A stretch of 64,000 nucleotides of DNA. It comes from Anaerostipes sp. MSJ-23 (lineage in GTDB: Bacteria > Bacillota > Clostridia > Lachnospirales > Lachnospiraceae). The position numbers and the translations under genes are program-made. The stretch is taken from positions 310,001 to 374,000 of the forward strand of contig NZ_JAHLPY010000001.1 of the NCBI RefSeq assembly GCF_018918155.1, read 5' to 3'. Positions 55,604 through 64,000 of this stretch are shown piece after piece. Each line of letters starts with the position of its first letter. Position 1 is the first letter of the stretch. The notes below the pieces were generated by a model, which was given only the letters and a program-made list of their open reading frames with translations, did not search any database and had not been told where the DNA came from.

Positions 55604-55612
55604 TGCTATAAT
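55604..55612 (+). promoter_or_regulatory. Extended -10 promoter of rplY
   Basis: TGCTATAAT lies about 116 bases before the rplY ATG. A TTGACA at 55593 is only 8 bases away from it and so is not its -35 box. The extended -10 alone is the best promoter candidate. Confidence 0.55.
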
Positions 55613-55640
55613 ATTAGTAGGTGCATAGAAACCCCGAAAA

Positions 55641-55675
55641 ACAGAGCTTCCACTACACTGGAATCTCTGTTTTTT
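55641..55675 (+). terminator. Terminator-like hairpin in the rplY leader
   Basis: ACAGAG-TTCCA pairs with TGGAA-CTCTGT (one unpaired base on each arm, 6-base loop) and is followed by TTTTT. It lies inside the leader, 53 bases before the rplY start. GTGCATA at 55621-55627 can pair with TATGCAC at 55688-55694 and enclose it. Its use as an attenuator is inferred. Confidence 0.65.
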
Positions 55676-55727
55676 ACTTTATAGAGATATGCACACTATC
55701 TATCGATAGATTCAAGGAGGAACTATT

Positions 55728-56318
55728 ATGAACACATTAACAGCACAGAAAAGAGATTTAAACGTAAAAGCAAAAAAATTAAGAAGAGAAGGATTTGTTA
55801 TCGGAAATCTGTTTGGTAGAGATATTGAAAATTCTGTACCACTGAAATTAGATCCACGCGAAACAACAAAATTCTTAAAAGATAATAAAAAAGGTGCTCA
55901 TATCACATTAAAAATTGAAGATAAAGATGTCGATGCTATGATCAAAGAAATTGATTATAACCCTATGAAAAAAGAAATTTCTTCTATCAACTTCCAGGCA
56001 TTGGTTGCTGATGAAAAAATTCATGCTACAACACCAGTAGAACTTCTTAACGAAGCCGCTGTACAGGGTGGTATCGTAGAACAGTCCTTATCTGAAATCG
56101 AATACAAAGCTTACCCTGCAGATCTTGTAGATGCCGTTGAAATTGACCTTGCAAATTACAAAGTTGGAGATCTGATTCATGTCAAAGATCTGGATCTTGC
56201 AAAGAACAGCAAAATCACACTGGTAACACCAGAAGATACATTGGTTGTTAACATTGCTGAACCAGAAGCTGCTCCTGAAGACGAAGATGAAGAAGACGCA
56301 GCTGCAACTGCTGAATAA
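55728..56318 (+). CDS. rplY: Ribosomal protein bL25, CTC type
   Basis: A 196-residue L25/CTC protein: an N-terminal L25 domain (MNTLTAQKRDLNVKAKKLRREGFVIGNLFG) and a C-terminal beta domain (TPVELLNEAAVQGGIVEQSLSEIEYKAYPADLVDAVEIDLANYKVGDLIHVKDLDL), ending in an Asp/Glu tail. It binds 5S rRNA on the large subunit and is a stress protein (Ctc) in Bacillus. AAGGAGG lies 7 bases before the ATG. The long leader holds a terminator-like hairpin. Confidence 0.95.
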   Translation: MNTLTAQKRDLNVKAKKLRREGFVIGNLFGRDIENSVPLKLDPRETTKFLKDNKKGAHITLKIEDKDVDAMIKEIDYNPMKKEISSINFQALVADEKIHATTPVELLNEAAVQGGIVEQSLSEIEYKAYPADLVDAVEIDLANYKVGDLIHVKDLDLAKNSKITLVTPEDTLVVNIAEPEAAPEDEDEEDAAATAE

Positions 56319-56332
56319 CAAAATATAAAAAG

Positions 56333-56378
56333 AAAAAGACTCGATATTGTTCAACCAAAGAACATCGAGTCTTTTTTT
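56333..56378. terminator. Terminator between rplY and galE
   Basis: An inverted repeat aaaaagactcgat...attg/gttc / atcgagtcttttttt with perfect outer 13-bp stem lies between two convergent genes and can work in both directions. Confidence 0.9.
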
Positions 56379-56427
56379 ATACCTTTATCTTTTACATATC
56401 AAAGGATTTATTTTGAAGGAACCCTTT

Positions 56428-57420
56428 TTATGACTGGTATCCATTTGGGTGTGTGCTATGCCATTTCCATGCCGTTGCAATGATTTCTTCTAGATCTGCA
56501 TGTTCTGGCTTCCATCCAAGTACCTTCTTGGCTTTTTCGCTAGATGCGATGAGTACAGCTGGATCTCCAGCTCTTCTACCTTCTTCCACCGCTTTAATTG
56601 GTTTTCCTGTTACTTTTCTTGCTGTCTCAATAACTTCTTTGACAGTAAATCCAACCCCGTTACCAAGATTGAAAATATTACTTTCATTTCCATCCATTAA
56701 ATACTTCACAGCTAAAATATGGGCCTGTGCAAGATCTGTAACATAAATGTAATCTCTGACACATGTACCGTCTTTTGTATGATAATCTGTTCCAAAAATA
56801 CTAATTGCCTCTCTCTTTCCATTTGGAACTTGAAGGATCAATGGAATCAAATGTGTTTCTGGATTATGATCTTCCCCAATTTTTCCACTAATATGAGCCC
56901 CGCAAGCATTAAAATATCTTAATGATACATAACGAAGACCATGTGCTTTTCCAACCCATTTAAACGTTTTTTCCATAGAAAGTTTTGTCTCTCCATATGT
57001 ATTAGTTGGTTCTGTACGATCAGTCTCTACAATTGGTACCTTTTCTGGTTCTCCATATGTAGCTGCAGTTGAAGAAAATACAATCTTATCAATTCCATGT
57101 TCTACAAGAGACTCTACCATAGTTTTTGTTCCGCATAAGTTATTATCATAGTATTTTAATGGTTTTACCATACTTTCTCCGACAAGAGAGTTTGCTGCAA
57201 AATGAATAACAGCATCGATATCTTTTTCCTGATCGAGAACACTATCAACAAATGCTTTATCTCTTAAATCTCCTTGATAAAACTTTGCTTTTGGATGAAC
57301 TGCTTCTTTATGTCCTGTCTCCAAATTATCGATGATAACAACATCTTCCCCTGCATCAATTAATTCATAAACTGTATGCGAACCAATATATCCTGCTCCA
57401 CCTAACACTAAAATTTTCAT
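56428..57420 (-). CDS. galE: UDP-glucose 4-epimerase
   Basis: A 330-residue SDR epimerase interconverting UDP-glucose and UDP-galactose: LVLGGAGYIGSHTVYELIDAGEDVVIIDNLETG at the NAD site, FSSTAATYGEP, SMEKTFKW (YGETKLS catalytic Tyr) and LRYFNACGA. It is last of the galK-galM-galT-galE operon, 15 bases after galT. Confidence 0.96.
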   Translation of the reverse strand: MKILVLGGAGYIGSHTVYELIDAGEDVVIIDNLETGHKEAVHPKAKFYQGDLRDKAFVDSVLDQEKDIDAVIHFAANSLVGESMVKPLKYYDNNLCGTKTMVESLVEHGIDKIVFSSTAATYGEPEKVPIVETDRTEPTNTYGETKLSMEKTFKWVGKAHGLRYVSLRYFNACGAHISGKIGEDHNPETHLIPLILQVPNGKREAISIFGTDYHTKDGTCVRDYIYVTDLAQAHILAVKYLMDGNESNIFNLGNGVGFTVKEVIETARKVTGKPIKAVEEGRRAGDPAVLIASSEKAKKVLGWKPEHADLEEIIATAWKWHSTHPNGYQS

Positions 57421-57435
57421 GATTGTATACCTTCC

Positions 57436-58794
57436 TTATAATATAGAAATAAAACGATCAAATGCTTCTCTGCCTTCTTTTGTGCATTTATATACACCAG
57501 CATCTTCCAGGACTTTGACAAAGACCTGTCCAATCTCTTCTTTCAAAATATCCATAACATTTTTTTCGTTGATATCATCATATTTCTTTGTAAATTCTTG
57601 AACCCAAGCAGCATGTTTTTTTAATTCTTCTTTTTCATCTACCGGTTTTTCATTTACAAGACATTCTGCCAGCTCCTCCATTTCTTTTTTCAGACGAGAT
57701 GGCAAAACAGCAAGTCCCATAACTTCGATTAATCCGATATTTTCCTTTTTAATATGATGATACTCATTATGTGGATGATAAAGTCCAAGCGGACATTCTT
57801 CTGTCGTAATATTATTACACAATGTTAAATCCAGCTCGTATACATTTCCCTTCTTTCTTGCAATTGGTGTGATGGTATTGTGCGGTTCTCCATCTGTCTG
57901 GGCAAAAATATACGCTTCTTCATCTGTATATTCTCTCCAAGCTTTTAAAATATGATCTGCAAGATCAATCAGTCTCTTTTCGTCTTCACTTTGAATACGA
58001 ATCACAGATAATGGCCAATGTACAATTCCTGCTTTTACATCCTCATATCCAGGGATTACAATTTCCTTTTCTATTTCTGCACGTTCCATGGCAAATTCAT
58101 AATGACCGCCCTGAAAATGATCATGAGTTAAAATTGATCCTCCAACAATCGGAAGGTCCGCATTTGACCCAAGGAAATAATGTGGAAACTGTCTAACGAA
58201 ATCAAAAAGTTTTTCAAATGTATTTCGGTCAATCTTCATTGGGACATGTGCTCCGTTTAAAACGATGCAATGTTCATTATAATAAACATAAGGAGAATAC
58301 TGGAATCCCCATGGATTTCCCTGAATCGTGATTGGAATAATTCTATGATTTTCCCTTGCCGGATGATTCATACGACCTGCATACCCTTCATTTTCAATAC
58401 AAAGCTGACATTTTGGATAAGCACTTTGCTTTGCATTTTTCGCAGCCGCAATTTCCTTTGGATCTTTCTCTGGTTTGGACAAATTGATGGTAATATCAAT
58501 CTCTCCATACGGACTGTTTACTTTCCATTTCATATCTTTCTTCACACGATAAGTACGAATGTAATCTGTATCCTGACTAAACTGATAAAAAGCATCTGTT
58601 GCAGCTTTCGGACTTTCTTCATATAATGACCAAAATTTTTCAATGATTCTAGATGGACGTTCCACCATAACACCCATTAGCTTTGTATCAAATAAATCTC
58701 TTGTTACAACATCATCACTTTTGATAATATAACGATCATATGCAGCATCCGTCAGATTTTTTAAAATGTCCTCTAACACAATCTCTGTTTTCAT
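57436..58794 (-). CDS. galT: UTP-hexose-1-phosphate uridylyltransferase (class II GalT), N-terminus apparently missing
   Basis: A 452-residue class II GalT that transfers UMP between glucose and galactose 1-phosphates: TRDLFDTKLMGVMVERPS, DITINLSKPEKDPKEIAAAKNAKQSAYPKCQLC, PHYFLGSNADLPIVGGSILTHDHFQGGH and NTITPIARK. Class II proteins usually have 490-515 residues and start with about 45 more residues (an N-terminal TIQEL... and NRLLE-type helix block); here the frame begins at the DILKNLTD level. Upstream is galM sequence in another frame, so the missing N-terminus is not nearby. Whether the shortened enzyme works is uncertain. Confidence 0.85.
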   Translation of the reverse strand: MKTEIVLEDILKNLTDAAYDRYIIKSDDVVTRDLFDTKLMGVMVERPSRIIEKFWSLYEESPKAATDAFYQFSQDTDYIRTYRVKKDMKWKVNSPYGEIDITINLSKPEKDPKEIAAAKNAKQSAYPKCQLCIENEGYAGRMNHPARENHRIIPITIQGNPWGFQYSPYVYYNEHCIVLNGAHVPMKIDRNTFEKLFDFVRQFPHYFLGSNADLPIVGGSILTHDHFQGGHYEFAMERAEIEKEIVIPGYEDVKAGIVHWPLSVIRIQSEDEKRLIDLADHILKAWREYTDEEAYIFAQTDGEPHNTITPIARKKGNVYELDLTLCNNITTEECPLGLYHPHNEYHHIKKENIGLIEVMGLAVLPSRLKKEMEELAECLVNEKPVDEKEELKKHAAWVQEFTKKYDDINEKNVMDILKEEIGQVFVKVLEDAGVYKCTKEGREAFDRFISIL

Positions 58795-59673
58795 ATGGTT
58801 TTCCACCCTTCCCATTTGCTCCACCTGCAAGGAAGTTTGCTGTATAGACTTGAACAACTGGTAAGGTTGTTGACATCGTCATCTTTCTTCCAGAAACACG
58901 ATCATATAAAACAACCTGATCTTCCGGTCTGTTTAATACAAAAGCATGATCATAACCTCCTGCCAAGTGAAGCTGTTCATGATTTGCATCAATACGTTCT
59001 CCAATCTCATGAGGTTTTCTAAAGTCAAACGGGGTATCCGTAACATTGAGGAAAGATCCCGTTGCAAGACCATTTCCATCTACCTGTCCAATTTGATCTG
59101 CAGCGATCTTCAGTTCTTCATGATAAATCTTTTCTCGTCCAGCACTCAAATTGAAATAAGAATGGTTTGTAATATTAATCAAAGTATCTTCGTCTGTCTT
59201 TGCATCATATTCCATTTTCAGCTCATTCCCATAAAGTCGATAAATAACTTGCAGATATAAATTACCAGGATACCCTTCCTCCCCATTTGGAGAAATGTAA
59301 GAAAAACATACCCCATCTTCCAAGATCTCATAGACAAATAATTTCTGATCAAAACCAATTGTTCCACCATGATGATGGTTTGGCGCTGCATTTGCAGCCA
59401 GATGATACGTTTTTCCATTTAACTCAAACCATGTATTTCCAATTCGATTGGCAACACGTCCCACAATGGCTCCCATACAACTTCCGTCATGATGACAATC
59501 CTCTACATTTTCAAAACCAAGAACGACATCCCCTGCCTTCCCATCTCTGTCTTTTGCAAAAATAGATAAAATATGACATCCAAGATTTGTTACATGAACC
59601 GTCAACTCTTCGTTTTTTAATTCAAAAAAGGTTAATCCATAATCTTTTTTTCTGTAATTCTTACTTCTGTCAT
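58736..59673 (-). pseudogene. galM: Aldose 1-epimerase (galM), frameshifted near the start and lacking its C-terminus
   Basis: Translation from the ATG at 59673 gives MTEVRITEKK and then stops at 59632. The -1 frame continues the family sequence as DYGLTFFELKNEE and LTVHVTNLGCHILSIFAKDRDG, through AANAAPNHHHGGTIGFDQKLF, ITNHSYFNLSA and VQVYTANFLAGGANGKGGKPYENRD. Family proteins then read GVCLETQ with the catalytic Glu and some 40 residues more; here that end is gone and the frame stops in galT sequence at 58736. The ATG lies one base after the galK stop. The role would be anomer interconversion of galactose. Either decayed gene or recoding plus deletion; see findings. Confidence 0.7.
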
Positions 59674-59674
59674 T

Positions 59675-60958
59675 TTATAACACCTTCATTCCACCATATG
59701 GACGCACTTTCAGGATGTGGCAGGCACCTTCTCCAAAAACATGCTCCGTTGCTTCTTTATAAGTATCTACAATCTCATCTGATACAAATGCCTGAATTGT
59801 TCCTGCAAATCCGCCTCCATGAACACGGCTAACACCTTTTCCCTTTAATGCTATCTCACTAATTGCAAGTCCAATGGATACACTTTGATTATGAATATCA
59901 TGATTGGAATATACATTTTGCAAATATTTAAAAGAAGAATCTCCTGATTCTTTTACTGTTTCTTTAAATGCTTCAAAATTTCCTGATTCTAAAGCCTGTA
60001 CTTCTTTGTCCACTCGTTTATTTTCCTCAAATAAATGAATCGCACGTAAGACAGCACGGTCTCCTTCCGCTTTTCTAATTTCAGGAAGTTTCTTATAAAA
60101 TTCCTGTTCATCTACTTCTCTTAATACTTCTTTTCCAAAATACTTTGCGATTTTTTTCATTTCTTCTGGGATGGCTGCATAATCTGGAGTTAAATCTGCA
60201 TGAGAACCTTTTGTATCAACAATGCACAAACTATGTCCATAGGCCTCAAAATCAACAGGAACCTGTTTTACTACCGGTACTTCAGGATTTTTAAAATCAA
60301 TAAAAATTAATCCACCAACCGAAGACGCCATCTGATCCATCAAGCCACATGGTTTTCCAAAAAATACATTTTCCGCATATTGTCCTGCCTGTGCAAGAAA
60401 GACAGGATCTAATTTCATATCATTGTATAATCCAGAGAAAATATTTCCAATTAAAACCTCAAACGCTGCAGAAGATGACATTCCAGCTCCATTTAATACA
60501 TCACTTGTCACATAAGCTTCAAATCCACCAACTTTATAACCTTTTTCTGATAACTTAGCTGCAACTCCCTGAATAAGTGATTCTGAAGTTCCTTCTTTTG
60601 CTAAATAAGCGGATAAAGAATTCAAATCTACTTCAATTTTATCGTACCCTTCAGATTTTAAATAAATTTTATCTTCTCTGTTTGGCGCAACAACTGCAAT
60701 TGCATCCAAATTAATAGATGTTGCCAATACTTTTCCATATTGATGATCTGTATGATTTCCACCGACCTCACTTCGTCCTGGCGCACTATAAATTTCAACT
60801 TCTTTGTCACCATACAATTGTTCAAAATTTTCTAACACTTTTATATAATGTTCTTTTTGATAATCTAAAACTTTTTCATCTACATAAATTTTCTTTAATT
60901 TATCCGTATAAACTCCGATTTGAAATTCTTTTTTTAACTCCTGTACTGTTTTTCCCAT
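59675..60958 (-). CDS. galK: Galactokinase
   Basis: A 427-residue GHMP kinase: SAPGRSEVGGNHTDHQYGKVLA (galactokinase signature), VLNGAGMSSSAAFEVLIG (ATP loop) and RVHGGGFAGTIQAFV near the C-terminus. It phosphorylates galactose at C1. First gene of the gal operon, divergent from the LacI-type regulator. The ATG at 60958 gives the family N-terminus (MGKTVQELKKEF); the longer frame from 61006 has no ribosome site. Its frame is intact. Confidence 0.95.
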   Translation of the reverse strand: MGKTVQELKKEFQIGVYTDKLKKIYVDEKVLDYQKEHYIKVLENFEQLYGDKEVEIYSAPGRSEVGGNHTDHQYGKVLATSINLDAIAVVAPNREDKIYLKSEGYDKIEVDLNSLSAYLAKEGTSESLIQGVAAKLSEKGYKVGGFEAYVTSDVLNGAGMSSSAAFEVLIGNIFSGLYNDMKLDPVFLAQAGQYAENVFFGKPCGLMDQMASSVGGLIFIDFKNPEVPVVKQVPVDFEAYGHSLCIVDTKGSHADLTPDYAAIPEEMKKIAKYFGKEVLREVDEQEFYKKLPEIRKAEGDRAVLRAIHLFEENKRVDKEVQALESGNFEAFKETVKESGDSSFKYLQNVYSNHDIHNQSVSIGLAISEIALKGKGVSRVHGGGFAGTIQAFVSDEIVDTYKEATEHVFGEGACHILKVRPYGGMKVL

Positions 60959-61006
60959 AAAACCTAAATCTCCTTCTGACCATTTGGTCTCTGTTTCCGT
61001 CATCAT

Positions 61007-62086
<1,080 letters not shown>

Positions 62087-62088
62087 TC

Positions 62089-62123
62089 CAAAAAAGGACC
62101 GTCCATTTGACGATCCTTTTTTC
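62089..62123. terminator. Terminator between galR and the phosphatase gene
   Basis: A stem aaaaaagga-cgtc / gacg-tccttttttt with one mismatch and a short loop lies between two convergent genes; T runs on both strands. Confidence 0.85.
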
Positions 62124-62581
62124 TATTCATTTTTCTTTAAATAAGAAAGAAACGCTTTACATCCTTCCACAACATCTTGATAGGTCTCTTCAAAATTTCC
62201 CGTATACCATGGATCCGCAATATCTCTAGGGTGTTTCGTATAATCCAAAAGCATATGAATCTTTCCATCTGGATCTCCACCTGTTATTCGATTCATATTG
62301 CGGATATTCCACTCATCCATTCCAATCAGATAATCATATTCTTCATAATCATGCTTTGTCATTTGAATTGCTCGATGCTTTAACACAGGAATTCCTTCCT
62401 GTCTTAATTTATTCACGGTTCCATGATGTGGTGGATTTCCAATTTCCTCTCTGCTTGTCGCAGCAGATTCAATAAAAAACTGATCGGAAAGGCCTTCCCG
62501 ATTGACCATATCCTGAAAAACAAACTGTGCCATTGTACTTCGGCAAATATTGCCGTGGCAGATAAATAGTACTTTTATCAT
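62123..62581 (-). CDS. Low-molecular-weight protein tyrosine phosphatase
   Basis: A 152-residue LMW-PTP: VLFICHGNICRSTMAQ holds the CX5R loop, and DPWYTG carries the general-acid Asp (IADPWYTGNFEETYQDV). Bacterial members act on tyrosine-phosphorylated or arginine-phosphorylated proteins or on low-molecular substrates. The ATG at 62581 has GAGG 10 bases before it. It stands next to the boundary of the integrated element at its left side; its coding region is intact. Confidence 0.92.
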   Translation of the reverse strand: MIKVLFICHGNICRSTMAQFVFQDMVNREGLSDQFFIESAATSREEIGNPPHHGTVNKLRQEGIPVLKHRAIQMTKHDYEEYDYLIGMDEWNIRNMNRITGGDPDGKIHMLLDYTKHPRDIADPWYTGNFEETYQDVVEGCKAFLSYLKKNE

Positions 62582-62760
62582 TGTTGCATAACCTCGCATT
62601 TCTTAGTTTTTCTTGGTTTTTCGGGCTTTGTAAGCCTTTGTAAATTTTTGCTTTCTGGCATAACCTGGTTTATTTTCGCATAATATCGTCAGCAAAAGGT
62701 GTAAAATAAGGTGTATGTTTTTCCATTTTACACCTTGCTATTTTCAATTAAAAATCGTAA
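62582..62760. other. Probable left junction region of an integrated element
   Basis: 179 gene-free bases lie between the phosphatase gene and the integrase gene. A nearly perfect 12-base inverted repeat (AAGGTGTAAAAT 62696-62707 / ATTTTACACCTT 62725-62736), two GGTGTA repeats (62698, 62710) and two direct copies of GCATAACCT (62586-62594 and 62668-62676) are seen. These fit integrase arm-binding or core sites, or an integrase terminator. The exact att core cannot be fixed without the right end. Confidence 0.4.
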
Positions 62761-63960
62761 TTACACAACCTGAATCCGGGCAACTTCTTCCCTGGCATCC
62801 TCAAGATTTACATGCGTATATGTATTCAGCGTTACGCTGATGTCTGAGTGGCCCATCAAATATTGCAATGCTTTTGGATTCATTCCGGATTTTGCCATAT
62901 TTGAGCAATAGGTGTGCCGACATACATGCGGTGTAATGACAGGCATCTGTACTTTATAAGTATTATTATACTTCTGAATGATGTCTTGAAAATAATGCTC
63001 CCAATGCAGGGAATAACAGATACTTTCATTTTTATCAAAGTATAAGAATCCACTTTTTCCATCTACCATAGGTTCTGCTTTGGGCGGGTTTCGTTTTTCT
63101 ATTATTTTCCGAAAGCATTCCTCTACATCCGCAGTCATAGGTATCTTTCTCGTTCCACTGGTTGTTTTAGTCTCTTGAATATAATATCCGATTTTTGATT
63201 TCTTCTGCAATTGATGATCAATGTTGATTGTATGCTCCTTGAAATCAATATCAGAAATCGTTAAACCACAAAATTCCGAAATGCGAAGACCTGTTTTAAA
63301 CAATATGTAGATTCCCTCATAATACCTGCAAAAATGAGGATCCTCCTTCACAAATCGTAGAAACTTACGTTCCTCTGCTCTGCTGATTGCCTCTCTTGTC
63401 ACACTGTCATTCACAACCACTTCCATTAGCTGAAACTGAAATGGATTTTTCCTGATCAGGTCATCATCCACCGCTAACTGAAATGCAGGACGAAGAACTC
63501 CTCGGATCGAATGGATGGAACTATAGCTTTTCTTTTCTACCTGCTGAAGATGTATCAGCCAACATTTTGCATCCGAAATCCGAACCGTATCAATCCTTCT
63601 TTTTCCAAATGGATCTTTCTTCAATAAATTGATAACTGTTCCGTATCCTGCAACTGTAGTAGGTCTGACACCGTTTTTGGTTGATGTATACTTTTCAACC
63701 AGTTCCAGTACCGTCATATTTCCGCCATTTGTTGCAATCTGCTCAAAATGGTCCGCCTGGATTTTCTTCTCCATCTCTCGAAGCGACAAAGTACGGCGCT
63801 TTCCTTTCGGAGTTGCATCGTTATGGTCTAAGCGCCAGCTATATACGCAGCGCTCCTTTCCCATCTCATCGACATACTTAAATCGATATCTGCCATCAGA
63901 TAACTGTATTTCTCCATTGTGTAATATACGTCCTCTATGATCTCTCCTTTTTTCACTCAT
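62761..63960 (-). CDS. int: Tyrosine recombinase (Tn916-type integrase)
   Basis: A 399-residue phage-type integrase that matches Tn916 Int over its length: MSEKRRDHRGRILHNGEIQLSDGRYRFKYVD (N-terminal arm-binding domain), a core-binding SAM-like domain (about 90-170) and the catalytic domain with TGLRISEFCGLT (Arg), HVCRHTY (HxxR), MGHSDISVTLNTYTHV (H and the nucleophile Tyr). It moves an integrative or conjugative element whose remaining genes lie to the right of the window. The excisionase gene should lie just upstream, outside the window. No motif is missing. Confidence 0.95.
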   Translation of the reverse strand: MSEKRRDHRGRILHNGEIQLSDGRYRFKYVDEMGKERCVYSWRLDHNDATPKGKRRTLSLREMEKKIQADHFEQIATNGGNMTVLELVEKYTSTKNGVRPTTVAGYGTVINLLKKDPFGKRRIDTVRISDAKCWLIHLQQVEKKSYSSIHSIRGVLRPAFQLAVDDDLIRKNPFQFQLMEVVVNDSVTREAISRAEERKFLRFVKEDPHFCRYYEGIYILFKTGLRISEFCGLTISDIDFKEHTINIDHQLQKKSKIGYYIQETKTTSGTRKIPMTADVEECFRKIIEKRNPPKAEPMVDGKSGFLYFDKNESICYSLHWEHYFQDIIQKYNNTYKVQMPVITPHVCRHTYCSNMAKSGMNPKALQYLMGHSDISVTLNTYTHVNLEDAREEVARIQVV

Positions 63961-64000
63961 AATATTTTAGTCTCCTTCATCAAATGTTCATTTAACTTGG

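Noticed and set aside
55593-55612. TTGACA and TATAAT as a standard promoter for rplY
   Set aside because: The two boxes are only 8 bases apart, too close for sigma-A; the extended -10 alone is the better reading.

Overview
The window is low-GC DNA with Firmicutes-type signals: strong AGGAGG ribosome binding sites, TTGACA/TATAAT promoters with 17-base spacers, T-box and FMN riboswitch leaders, and U-tract terminators. The gene content points to a spore-forming, anaerobic Lachnospiraceae-type clostridium: the SCIFF peptide and its radical SAM maturase, a TIGR04086 membrane protein, DUF5688 and DUF4250 proteins, a membrane pyrophosphatase, dipicolinate synthase, SleC, SpoIIM and YtvI. The genus cannot be fixed from the sequence alone. 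Most genes lie on the minus strand. No rRNA, tRNA or CRISPR array was seen.

Layout. 1-12.6 kb: a HAD phosphatase (cut by the left edge), recJ, then a translocation and RiPP neighbourhood (secDF, scfB, scfA, TIGR04086 protein, yajC) with a DEAD-box helicase and a PHP phosphoesterase inside it, then tgt, aroC and an S1-domain protein. 12.6-17.2 kb: a signalling operon of PP2C phosphatase, membrane Ser/Thr kinase and a secreted Ig-like surface protein, preceded by a small coiled-coil gene. 17.2-25.7 kb: thrC, an M20 amidohydrolase, a DUF1700 protein, a histidine phosphatase, an FlK-like thioesterase, ribU under an FMN riboswitch, a type I DAHP synthase, spoIIM and nudF. 25.7-34.2 kb: RNase Y, an intracellular GH13 enzyme, a DUF4250 protein, a lipoprotein amidase, a zinc-ribbon membrane protein, a YARHG protein, carbonic anhydrase, YbaK and SleC. 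34.2-42.4 kb: hppA, dihydrofolate reductase, thyA, ytvI, a DUF5688 protein, hisC and a second aminotransferase.

42.4-49.3 kb holds a complete trp operon, trpE-trpGD(fused)-trpC-trpF-trpB-trpA, controlled by a tryptophan T-box whose specifier codon UGG can be read. 49.3-56.4 kb holds an aldo/keto reductase with ferredoxin-like clusters, a flavin reductase-like protein, an AEC permease, asnB, dpaA-dpaB and rplY; rplY has a terminator-like hairpin in its leader. 56.4-62.1 kb is a Leloir galactose operon (galK-galM-galT-galE) with a divergent LacI-type regulator. A low-molecular-weight phosphotyrosine phosphatase follows, and the right edge begins a Tn916-like integrative element with its tyrosine integrase.

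The main anomalies are in the gal operon. galM is interrupted after ten codons exactly at an A_AAA_AAG slippery heptamer, and the galM 3' end and galT 5' end both appear deleted at their junction, so galM has no catalytic Glu. Other items worth a check are the rplY leader hairpin, two gene-free intervals that may encode structured RNA (about 17.19-17.40 kb and 20.78-21.01 kb), a kinase whose catalytic-loop Asn is His, and a SCIFF peptide with seven cysteines. I did not find a clearly new biological system; these are the best candidates.
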